NCBI GenBank assembly: GCA_900708905.1
Contig: CAADRB010000001.1
Location: forward strand, 4,293,929-4,357,928
Length of the DNA stretch: 64,000 nt
DNA from: Hymenolepis diminuta
Taxonomy: Eukaryota; Platyhelminthes; Cestoda; Cyclophyllidea; Hymenolepididae
Direction: 5' to 3'
Numbering within the stretch: the stretch's first letter is position 1; the number at the start of each line of letters is the position of its first letter. A program made the translations under genes and the position numbers. Below the pieces are notes generated by a model that worked only from the letters and a program-made list of their open reading frames with translations, was not told where the DNA came from and made no database searches. Positions 48,401-59,384 of this stretch are shown one piece after another.

Positions 48401-51067
48401 GCCACAAGCTTATTTTTAATAATCACTACTCAGAATAATGTCTAAATAAATAAATTTTTGCTTATGATGAAATTATGAAATGTCCAAACTAGCATGATAA
48501 AATACAAAAAATTAACTAGGTCGATCTGTGGACATGCAATTTTCTTGATCTTCAACTGAATCGTCGAATTTAATGACGGGCAATCAGTTCAGTGGTATCG
48601 CATTAATGAATACTCTAAGTATTTCCAACCATTTCTTAATACTTACCTCCAATCCTTAAGTTCTATATAAACTTCATTCTTAATAAACAGAAGTTAAATT
48701 GTTAGTCCCATCATCAGTAATTAGTCTTCATTTCCATTGGTGATGATTGTCATTATCCCAACAAGGATCTTGAGAACAAGCTTTTTCATTTTTATTCTCT
48801 TCAATATCCATAAGTCATTATCAAATCTAAATAACCATATATATACATTTCGTTTAGACCAGGATTTGTTTCGCCTTATCATTATTAGTGGTTTAGTTAT
48901 CTTCAAATAACTTGCTGTGAGTCCTTATTTCTCAAGGTGTCTGCTTTTTGTTCCTTATGTGACCTCGTAAAATGCATTCCTGTTTTTTGAAAATACTTTT
49001 GGTACTCCTTCCCACTTTAACTATCGTTTTAATTCGCTTGTACTTTTCCTCAAGCTTTATAATTAAGGGGTTCCACTTGGCTTTACCGGTGATTTATTCC
49101 TCTTCCCTCTAGTTCCATATCAATTTCTCATTATTACTTTTTGCACCTTATGGAATTCTTTTCTAAAACAACTTTTTAACTACTATTTACTATAAAGTAG
49201 TATGCATATGCTTTCTGTTTCGCTTTAGTGAAGTTATTAGAAACTTAGAATACCTAGAACTCAGCAAAATTACTGTGATACTTAACTTTTTCTAAGCTGT
49301 AGCCGATTTTTATAGAGATGATTTTGATAGCCTATTACGAAGACACCTTCTTCTTATTATTAACTCCCACCTCCTTTTGCCTTGTTTCGTATCGATATGA
49401 TTGAAGGCCAGTGAACCGATTCCGCTTTCCTAACATTTTATTCGTCTAATTATTCCTCTATGCAGAAACAGTTCGATTGTAATATGTGTTATGGTAGAGA
49501 TTTGCTTGATTAAGCACTATCTTAAATGTGAATCAGAGTCGAAAGATTTGAAAATTCAAATCACACGAATTAGTTAAATTGTCGCAGTTTTCCATTAAAG
49601 ACAGATTGGTTAGTCAACACTGCACTTCCAGTTAATGAAGTACATTTTTTGCTGAAGTTGATTCATTGACAGTCATTAATGCGAAATTAACAAACTATAA
49701 TGTCCTAATAAAAAAGCCGAAAAGTAGGATTTCAAAGAAAATCTGCTGCAGACCAATCTTGTTTTCCTATTGGGTAATGTAAGTTATTTGATGTATTGTA
49801 GGTGATGATGGAAAAAAGTATGCTTTTATATTACCGTATATTCCCCAACATCTTGAGGATTTATACTGAACTTTTTTCTTTAATACAACTCCTTGAATAT
49901 TATTTGATGGTTTTAATGGTTTTCAAACTGAAATATTTAAAAAAAAGATGAGTAATCGCGGTGACTGGATAAATGACAGAGGTTTTACGCGATTATATTA
50001 GTTGCTCGGCGGTTATACTCATGAAACTCATAAAACTTGTAATATACTGATTTGAGCGATTCTAAAATAATTTACATTCAGTTTAAAGAAGACATTTATT
50101 TAAAATTTTCCCTTGACCAGAGAGTTTATATGCAACAAAGTTACCGACCTGATTGTAACACGTTAGTCAAATTTACTCATTCCCGATGTACTTCCCTCCA
50201 TTCAGATTTTGAATTTTTAAGTCAACAACGTGAAAATGTTCATATTTCAGAGTGAAAATGAATGGCAAATGAAAAATGTCAATTTTCAGCCAGTAAATTT
50301 TTGGCTCTGTAAATATATGGACTTGATTGATATAACGTAGTATGAAATGAATTAATGCAGTTGTTTTTTGTTAATTTAAGTTTACTGAAACATTTATGAA
50401 GGTGAAGGAAACAATAACAGCTTGCAATGAGTACATTAATTTGTTTAAAGTGATAATGCCGTGATAAATTGTGGAAAATGACAATTACATATTCAATGAT
50501 AAACCACCAATTAAAGCAAATTTGAAGAAATTCTTTCGGTCTAACGTAATTTATGCCGTTTGAGAGAATGAAAGCTCGATTAATTTTAACAGATTTAAAT
50601 AATTAATCAAATCATACGTTTGTTGGTGGGATAAGCAATAATTTGGACGATAATGTTGGATCAATAAGTAGGAATAATAAACACGAATTATATCATTCAG
50701 ACAAATAGGATTAATCACCAGAGTTTTTAAATACCATCTCATCATATAGCATGTGTAGTTAAAATAGTATATTTATGTGTAGCAATCACCGAATAGGACA
50801 GTGAATAAAATTTCATAAAATTGCGAATCATCTATAATTTTTTACAATTGAAATTAATTATTACTGAAAATTGCATTCGATATGAAATTAAAAATAAAAA
50901 GTAGAAGAAATGAGCAGATTACTTTAAACAGTCAAGTTAACCAATCAAACACAGAGTATAGATTTCGGGAATTTTTATACGATATACCTTCTAGCCTATT
51001 TGTTCATTCTCCATCAATCTGCCTGAAATAACCGTTCTCCTTTTTCTCATGCCTTTCCCAAGTGGTA

Positions 51068-51969
51068 ATGTTTTCTAATACGACAAGTCTATTAATAGTT
51101 GGCTCACGTTCCTTTCGTGGCGCTCCACTATTTCTCAGACGTATTAAAAGTCTTTCGTTTTCCTCAAATCTTCTCGCTACCCTTCTACTTTGCGGAGCTA
51201 CTGTATTAAAATCAACCTTCACATTGAAAGACTCACCATGTGAATTGAATTCAATCGGCTTTCAGGATATATTTTCATTTTATGCGGCACCTGGTGATAA
51301 AGAGAAGACAAGATTCGCTAGTACTTGTCTTTACATTAATATTTAATTTGATTTCCGTTAGGGGTTTTACACAGATGTGTCACCAGCGATTCCGTTGTGA
51401 CACTCTACTGCTGTCTTGCCCTCATTGTACTCTCCTTACTATGCTCAATATTACAGCTCTTTGCTAATCTGAATGTCAATCTCGGATTTATGAGAAAATA
51501 TCGACGAAGGGGGGTATTGGATGTTTGTTGTGGTAGGTTTATTAATAAAATTATTTATTTGTAGTATTCATTAATTGCGTCTGCCTTGGTCTTATGTACT
51601 GGGCTGCATCTTCAATCAGTCAGTTTCAGTTTGATGAAATTAAACGTAATTTACCAAATCGCACATTTACTAATATCGAACAAACAAGAAGCTTTATTAA
51701 AAACGCCACAAAGACTATGGATGCGTTTTCGATATCATTTTCTGGTGGATTTTACTTTGTCCTCTTAGCTGGCCTTGCCTCCCTGGTTTCGTTCGCTACA
51801 CAAACCTGTTCTCGGTCGACTATCGCCTTGCGGTATGCATTTTATTATTTTCAGTACAATTTTAATTGAATTGTTAATCAATGTTTCGCCGTTTTTTAGA
51901 AGACAAACATCTCGAAGAGTTGAACCCCAAAGAATAGTACAGGACCCGGCGATACTATGGTGCGCATGA
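51068..51969 (+). CDS. TMEM127: TMEM127-like four-pass membrane protein
   Basis: Exons 51068-51293, 51362-51532, 51565-51832 and 51900-51969 give 244 aa (human 238), all junctions GT-AG and in frame; introns are 68, 32 and 67 nt. TMEM127 is an endosomal/lysosomal and plasma-membrane protein that restrains mTOR signalling. Evidence: first hydrophobic segment (LLATLLLCGATVL), then an extracellular-type loop with CELNSIGFQDI matching the human loop CSRQELGVSDVLGY; second segment in exon 2 (VVTLYCCLALIVLSLLCS); third in exon 3 (VFINCVCLGLMYWAASSIS versus human ...VIGFSYWASELIL); fourth GGFYFVLLAGLASLVSF. The C-terminal tail is short and lacks the human PPPAYTP end. The first donor (CCTG|gtgata) is weak; a later one at 51320 would also keep phase. 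The start ATG is the most upstream one in frame after a stop-free but ATG-poor stretch. Confidence 0.8.
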
Positions 51970-54227
51970 ATTGTTTTCTCATTTGCCTTATATTCCGATT
52001 TCACTTGATGATTCCCTACTTTGACTGAATTTGCACAAAATTTGAACTTCTTGCTATGACAATGGACAAAAATTTATTTTAGAATGTAATTTAGCCCGAT
52101 TTTATCCTGATTTTAGGCTTTAGGGAAATTATTTGCTTCAACCGTATGTGTGACTGTTCTTAGAATAAATCAAGCTAACATATAACACTTGCTGTGCTAT
52201 TGCTCTAATCTAACGAGTTTAATTTTTTCTTAGAAATGTAGAATCCATTAGAATAGGCATAGTATTATTTAGAATTTCGAATTTGTTGCTTCTTTCTTGT
52301 TTACTTGTCGTTGAAAGTCATTTTATTAAACGCATTCAGTGAGCAGGACGGCCAATAACACTGGTTAAGCTTGCTTAACACAGGTTGGTAGATTTCGAAT
52401 CTCACCAGCGAGACTTTGTGATTCCACTCCGTACCTAAGATGAGCATTGGAAGCGCTTTCCTAAATGGGCCTGGAAATTATATTATATTATTATCATTAA
52501 TTGTATTTATAATCTCTTTTTGACATCCATAATTCGTTTATTCTTTGAAGGCATAAACCTACTTAAATCTTTAATATGTAGTATCAGTTATAGAAACAGT
52601 GAAAATTTTGCCTACATGTTAACTTTAATAGGAAAACACAGAATTTATGTACATTTAGCTTTAACATGTAATCGATGTTTATCGATTGGTTAAATCTAAG
52701 CTTATAAGGTGTTTCCGATTTTTAAATTGTCCGCGATATCGCTTTACAAATTTCACATCACCAATCTATTTATGCACAATTCAGAAAACTCTTAGTGATA
52801 TGCAAATCAAGTTTGAGTGCGTGTGTATACATCAGTTGAAGTCTTTTAACAATCGCTCACATGAAATCCAACCTTGCTTATGTTTTGGTGCCTTGTAGAA
52901 AGTCACCGTCAGCATTATTACCAAAAAATTTGCGCTTCCGCCAGCTTTCTCTTTGATGTGAAAAGAAGTTTTGTTATTGACTCTACTTTCCTTTCCCCTA
53001 TCTCATCGCTACACTATTTTATTACTAATATTCACTATCAATTAAATATGATCACAAAAACTTACACATATTTTCTGCCCTCCTCTTTCTCTTTTTGTAC
53101 CTTCAATAGTACTTCGTTTTTTTTGTCTTTATTTGTAAGTAATGTAATCTTGTATTATATATCCACATACAATTAACAGTATTTCCCTTTATTTGTTTGG
53201 GCATTGGAGTAACTGATTGGTTTGGGTTCAAATTTTATTATGGACAAAGGACCTCTGAAGTATTGAGAATAGACCTGGACATTATTTGGTGGACAAATTG
53301 ACTGCGAGAGGACTATTATATTCAGTTTGTCGTGTCCCGAGTGGAGTTTATCGTGTAGACGGACTTTGCGGATCTTGATACTACATGGAGATGGCTGAGA
53401 ATTCATTCTAATTTTCTTTCATATTTATCGTTTAAAAATCAATCTGCGTCACCACTGCTATAACTACCTAGTCATTGATAATCTATGCTGTCCACCGAAG
53501 CTCATATACAGAAGAGTGAATATCTGTTACTCAACTGAGTGCTTCTCTTTCTTTTTTTTCTAAAAATGTATAGGTGCTTTTATTTAGAGGATTGCTTGTC
53601 TTACCAAAAGTCGGCAGTGAGGAGATTTCATGCACACTTAGGAGCCTAGGAGAATTTTAAAAAATAGTGTCGAAGGAGCGAGTTTATTGACTTTTATTAG
53701 CCTTATTTTGGGTATCTAAAGCATTTCATTCTGCCTAATAGTAATTTGTCGGGATCCAATGACCGTTGATTCAAGAAATTGAACCCTTTTACCTTTTTGC
53801 ATTGAACGTTTTGAAGGGATTACTTAGCCTTTTCCCTTTTGGCGCAGGGTCGTAGAATATGGTGATTGGTCGATAGGAAAGAGACAGATACATACTTTAA
53901 TTATGTGACTTCCTTCAGTACTATGTTATTAAGAAAATATAAAAATGAATTGGTTGTAGACAGAAAACCAAGCGAAAACTATTTATCAAATAATCTACTT
54001 TCATTTGATGTGAATCTGCCGGGCCTGCTTTTACCTACATGTTAAACACTCCCAAGTGGCTAGGAAGTCGGAAATGACAGTTACTTGAATACATTTACTG
54101 AGATCGTTTTTTTACAATTTACGTATTGTATAATTGAATAAATTGCTCCATTAGAACTTATATCTGAGAAGGATTTACCTAGTAATTTCAAATTTACCAG
54201 AAGCTTCTATGAAAATGGGGCTATATA
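51970..54227. other. Intergenic
   Basis: No gene recognised. A SINE-like copy occupies about 52335-52480. The rest is AT-rich, with a T/C-rich stretch around 53060-53130. Confidence 0.5.
52335..52480 (+). repeat. tRNA-like SINE candidate, copy 4
   Basis: gacggccaataacactggtt (A-box-like) and ggtagatttcgaatctcacc (good B-box/T-arm match), about 35 nt apart, followed by a body gtacctaagatgagcattgg...atgggcctgg that matches the 7.4-kb copy's body. It has the best pol III-like promoter of the group. Confidence 0.45.
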
Positions 54228-55350
54228 CAGGGAGCGTGAGACATCTGAGGACATCTTACGCACTTTCAGAAAAACAGAAAATAAAACTGTTAATGGCTGA
54301 AACTTACAATTTCTTTTAACAAAACAAATAAGCTCAATACTAATTCAGGTTTTATTCCATTTATCCCCCTTCGGCTTCTATCACCCCCTTGAATCGAGTC
54401 CGAAAGCAACTGACCGCAAGCCTCAATGAGGTGGCCTTTATTCATCGCTCTGGTTATTGCTTCCATCAGAGAGGAGGATTTAGTGTTATGGGGATGTGGT
54501 TAGTAATTTCCTTCTCAACCATGTCTCGTCCCAAATGAAATAATAAAAAGGGTTAAGGTCTGGTGAGTTAGGAGGCGGCCATAAGTTTGGTGTGACATGA
54601 TGAGGAATATTCTCCGCCATCCAAGCCTGGGTTTGGGGAACTTTATGGGGCGGAGCCGTATTTCGTTGGAAGACAGTCTCTCCATTGGCCACACTGTCTA
54701 TCCAAGGTGGCTCAACAACAATGGTTTGAAGAGTCTTCGCATGGGCATCTGCATTGACTCTAAGACCCTGTGGAAAAATTGAGGGGTCATGATGTACCCC
54801 TCCTTCACTGCTAACAACACCGAAAACCATCACTGTTTGTAGAAACTTCGTGCGCATACATAACGGTTGGAAATTCAGTGGGGTCCGCCGACACATACTC
54901 ACCTGTCATTTCTTCAATTCACTTTTTCATCCTGATTGAAGTTGTTCTCATCGGAGAGAAACTAAAAACTTCAATTTCTTTAAGAGGTGTTTTGCACATG
55001 TTAAATGATTCTCTTGAGTTGATTTTGTCGACATAAACTGACTTCGCCTAAAAATGTATATGATTTGTATTCGAGGTCTTGATGAACAACATTCACTAAA
55101 TATTGTTGTTCCTTCAAACACTGGAAGATGTTTGGCGAAATGTCGCGCATTGACTTACCACGATTTTCGTCCATCATGCCATGCCATACACTCTTCTCAC
55201 AAACTCACATGTTCTGAGTGAGTGAGTGAGCCAGCAGAGCGTTGACAATGCTGTTTTCTCCTCCTCGTGGCGGCCGATTCATCTCCATTGTTTTCATTCA
55301 GCAGCTTCTTTCTGTGTAAACGAAAGATGTTTCGAATTTTAGAAATCTTG
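54228..55350 (-). mobile_element. Dead Tc1/mariner-type element, third copy
   Basis: Minus-strand relic related to the two in the 18-23 kb palindrome. The frame 54486-54902 still shows family motifs: GVVSSEGGVHHDPSIFPQGL, a mutated second catalytic block (VFQRNTAPPHK, where the Asp is Asn) and NSPDLNPFYYFIW with the third catalytic position mutated to Tyr. Upstream there are N-terminal fragments with frameshifts as far as about 55350. The outer end at 54228 reads cagggagcgtgagacatctg. It lacks the GC pentamer array. No active transposase. Confidence 0.8.
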
Positions 55351-56889
55351 CAATTTGACAATGATGTATAATAATATCACTTAGAATACACTAAATTTTA
55401 TGACTCCATCAATATCCCTAGAAAATAAAACAACGTCTTCTGTTCCTTAATGGGCTTGGATTTTAAAAGACGGGAAAACATCTGATCTTCAATGCAAAAT
55501 GTGGCTAAATTGTTATAGTTATATCGGTGGAGGTAGAAAGGAATGTTTGCTCATTTACTACACTTATCCTGAATCTGTCGTTCAGTCATTATGTAAAGAA
55601 CGGCCTTCTGGCGCAGTTCTTCCTATTATCAAAATTAAATAATAAGCGAATTGTGGAGTTCACAACGCTACCAAGGCTGATCAAGGAAATCTTGTGTGAG
55701 TTAGAACATTCTGAAAAGTGCGGAGGTGTTACTGATCGCGTAACGATCAAATGCGGCTTGCGTGCAGAGGTCTTCCAGCCAATCGGCGGTCAATAATCCT
55801 ACAGCATGGCTTTGATCAAATTTAATGACCAGGCATTTTGTTAGTTTAAACAAAAGCGCAATAAACTCTTTCCACACAACACCTTGCGTGATCTCGCTAC
55901 TTTGGGGGCAAATTTATACTAGAGGACTGTGGTGCGGTTAGTTGGACGTCTAAGAAGATTACTAAGGTTTATCAAAGCAGCTTTTTAGTGTAGCATCCGC
56001 TACAGGATACTCGCAAATGGTCGAACACAGAGAAAAATTTGAGGATAACTCGTTAATACACAGACGATTTCAAAATTCAAATATTCAGAGTACCTGTATT
56101 TATAAAAGAAAATAGATAGTTATAAATTACATTATACAAACTTTTAAAATTCTAAATTAATCGAACAGGAGTGTTGGAACAATGGCCAAATTGTAGCAGC
56201 CAGGAAGAACCCTAAAAATCTGAAAGTACACAAGTTACAGGCTAAAAATTGGATGTGTGTAAAGTACACCAATTCTTTATGAAGTTGATTGAATGTTTAT
56301 GTCGTGAGCCAAAATAATTATGATTTATTATCTTATGTAATTAATTTTGTATGGAATAGGACATCATTAGATTGGGTCCAGTTGGTGTTGTGGGCCTAAC
56401 AATGCCGTTACATCGAAATCACGTGTAATTGTATGTTTGCATTAAGAAATTTCAGGTCTAACAGAGCACTTAGGAGTGTGACTTGACTTAATTTTTTTAA
56501 TATCGCCAACTATCACAAGGCAAAGTAGGTTGAGTCAATCTCGTTCCTAGAATGGCTTGAATTTGGATGGGAATTTGTAGTATCATACTCTTCTTACTAA
56601 ATTTTGAATACTAGTAATACTGATGATTAATATGGTCACACTATTATTTGACCACTGCAATATTCTTGCCCTATTCTGAGCCCCTTTGGTTTCGTCATCC
56701 TATTCTTTAGCAGTAATTTCCTCTAAAAATAATTTCAAACTGACTCTTTGCTTGAATAAAATAGATTTTACAATTATTTGCTAGGATTATCTTAATGGGA
56801 ACACAAAGAAGAAATAATTTGAGTCATTAATGTTGCCATAACAGTTTAAAGGCGGCTAGAAAAACGGCCAAGATTTATTGATAATAATA
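55351..56889. other. Intergenic with an unexplained open frame
   Basis: Mostly AT-rich noncoding sequence. The plus-strand frame 55527-55796 begins with a non-ATG codon but its last 50 residues (LPRLIKEILCELEHSEKCGG...GLRAEVFQPIGGQ) have a protein-like composition. No flanking splice sites or family were recognised, so it is not called a gene. Confidence 0.4.
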
Positions 56890-57180
56890 TTAAGTTTGCT
56901 AGAGTCAGTAGATGTCTATCAACACCTGGCGATTAGAAATGATAGATTGGCGATAAGATCTCCATTACAGTGTCCACAAACTGTCCCGCTGTGTGTCTGT
57001 GTGTTTGTACATAGATACTTAAACGATCATCAAGCCAAGATACCGACGAGGAGAGATGAGTGAATCTAACAAAGATATGTTTTGTATATAAGCCTAATTT
57101 ACTTGTTAATAAAATGAAGTGGCTTCTCTGCCACTCCCGAACTGATCTGGCGACATGATTGGCTAGACTTTTTTCAAATA
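56890..57180 (-). repeat. Family B dispersed repeat, copy 3
   Basis: Reverse orientation. On the minus strand: gccagatcagttcgg, ggcttatatacaaaacatat, gatgatcg, acacacagcgggac, atggagatcttatcgcc and aggtgttgatagacatctac. A weaker, plus-oriented related stretch may follow at 57220-57410. Confidence 0.65.
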
Positions 57181-59384
57181 TTCGATCGATTTGACCCCAG
57201 CAGACATAACGTAATTACAAAGTTTATATACAAAAGTTCATTTGTACGATATTAGTCTTCTCCTGTAGTTCTATATTTTCACCTGGTGACTGGCAACTGT
57301 GAAGATTCCTATGTACGCTTGTGTGGGATGCTGCTGCCTACCTCCTATCATTTCCAATTGCTAGGTTTTGCCGTCATTTATCACCTGTAGCAGGAAGATT
57401 TAACCACCTTCTACTAAATCACAACAGATTTTAAGCGTCCACTGTCCCACACTCGAATAATAATTTTCCACTAAGGAACATTTTGTAGACTAAGCAGTAT
57501 ACACATACTTACAAATAGATTTTCTCAATGCAACAATTTTAAAGAAAATAAATCATATTAAAAGCTTCATTATGAGACCGTCACAGCACAATTACATTCT
57601 AATCCTACCAAAGATTTTCGATCATTCTATTGCTGTAATATCAAGCTTTCCGTTTTAATAATTTATTTATTTCAATTTGAAAAATCGCAAAGCTCTTTAA
57701 AGCTGGAAAAGAAACAACCAAGATAAAGAGACTACGGAAATACAACTTCTTCCTTAGTGTTGCGATTTTAATATGAGTCAAAGTACCAAAATAAATTAGA
57801 TAGTCACCCCAGATGAAGCGCTATGAAGGGGAAATTGAAAGACAATTCTTTGGAAAAATTTATCATGAATTTGCGAAGAAAGTCAGAGTAGTTTATTCAG
57901 AACAGTTAAACGCTTAAGGATATTTTTCGCAAAGGGTGTCAAAGAAGATCAAATTATTAATCCATATAAACATTTTGTACTTCGACAGTATGCTATCATA
58001 TGAAAGAGTCTTCGAAAAATTTTAGATATGAATAAAGAATGACCAACAATTTTGTAGCGCTTCCTTGGGCTATTGATCTTTATATATGATTTGAATGGTA
58101 GATCTCAAGACTACTCTTTTGAGGACTGACGCGACAGGGTGTTAATTCAAGATGTTTAACTAGTTCTCCTGTCTTTCCCAAGTACACGGGTTGGATGATT
58201 ACACAATGAAAGTGTTAGCTTAACTATGATCGTTTGAGTGTTTTCGATTATGGTCTTTTTAAATAAATACACCTCTCAAACTTGTCATATATTCCTACCA
58301 TTCACGAATAATAATTTTTTTAGATGAAATTCTCTTTGCTTAAATTAGTACAACAGTCTCATATTAATCATTACTGTGAAAGAGTAGAAGAAATAGCCAT
58401 TCCATCTACGTAGTTATTGTTTTAGTATAAAGTAAATATGATGAGCTAAGTTATATATTATTGGCAGTGTGAATAGTAGAAATTAGAGGTTTTAATTTTT
58501 GCGTGCTATTATGCGTTTTAATCTTTACTCTATTCGTACACATGTATGGATAGCAATGACTAATTTTGTATTTCATGTGAGAATCAGAGACTTTAGTGGA
58601 TTCTGATTATTGAAGGATCGAAAATGGCTTCGTTTATAACATTACGATTTTAAGTGTACCGCAGAGGAATTTTCCAATTTATAACTTGTCTGATTGATTT
58701 ATTCTTATAGATCAAACTGTTAGTACAAATTATCGGCAAGTTGAAAAGAGCTTTGCTTGGAATTAAGGTTAAGGTATTTAACCAAAATTATGGTCATGAA
58801 GTGAGATATCATTATTATAAAATTCTTAACCCACTTTAAATTTTAGAATTGTTGATAATGTATCTCAAAATTTTAATATCATCACTATTGTTGTTGCGAT
58901 GTAAGAGATGTTTTAGTGCTTTTATAAATATATAATTTATCAATTTTTCAATAACTGGACAAGATTTACTTACCTGTTACTTAAATGTATTTTGAATTTG
59001 TATCGCGAAGTATAATGTAAGTGATGACAAAAATTTTTCAAAAGATTTAGATTTTTTCCCGTCTCCGTCTTTTGTCAAATAAAAAATGAGAACAAAAGAA
59101 ACAATGATATTTAGTTAAGATAAAGATTTATAATGCCACCACTTAAAAATTTAATAATTCTTTTTTTGCTTTTATTTTATTTATATGGTGCGTAAAATTG
59201 CACATGACACTGCGTTATTTGGAATATAAATCATTAAATTCTTGTATTTTTAATAACGTTATACAAGTAAATAAATCTTTTGATTTTTATGCAAATATAC
59301 AGACTGATATTTGTAACAGGTTATCATTGCACTATAGCCAAATTCGATAAGCCCAATTCGGCACATTCAGTTGGCCTTTTCAGG
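57181..59384. other. Intergenic / 5' region of the CCDC25 gene
   Basis: No other gene recognised. The last 100 bp before the ATG are open in frame and contain a ccttttcag acceptor-like site ending one base before the start codon. Confidence 0.5.

Larger units (their letters stand above)
45304..51067. other. Gene-free, repeat-bearing region
   Basis: No gene recognised in 5.8 kb. Contents: SINE-like pieces near 46060-46180 and 47050-47115, family B copy 47510-47800, and family A copy 48090-48400. The stretch 48400-51067 is AT-rich and featureless to my reading. Confidence 0.55.

Noticed and set aside
51004..51222. 72-aa minus-strand frame
   Set aside because: Antisense shadow of TMEM127-like exon 1.
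52345..52410. Functional tRNA gene
   Set aside because: B-box-like T arm is good but no acceptor stem or proper anticodon arm closes; better read as a SINE head.
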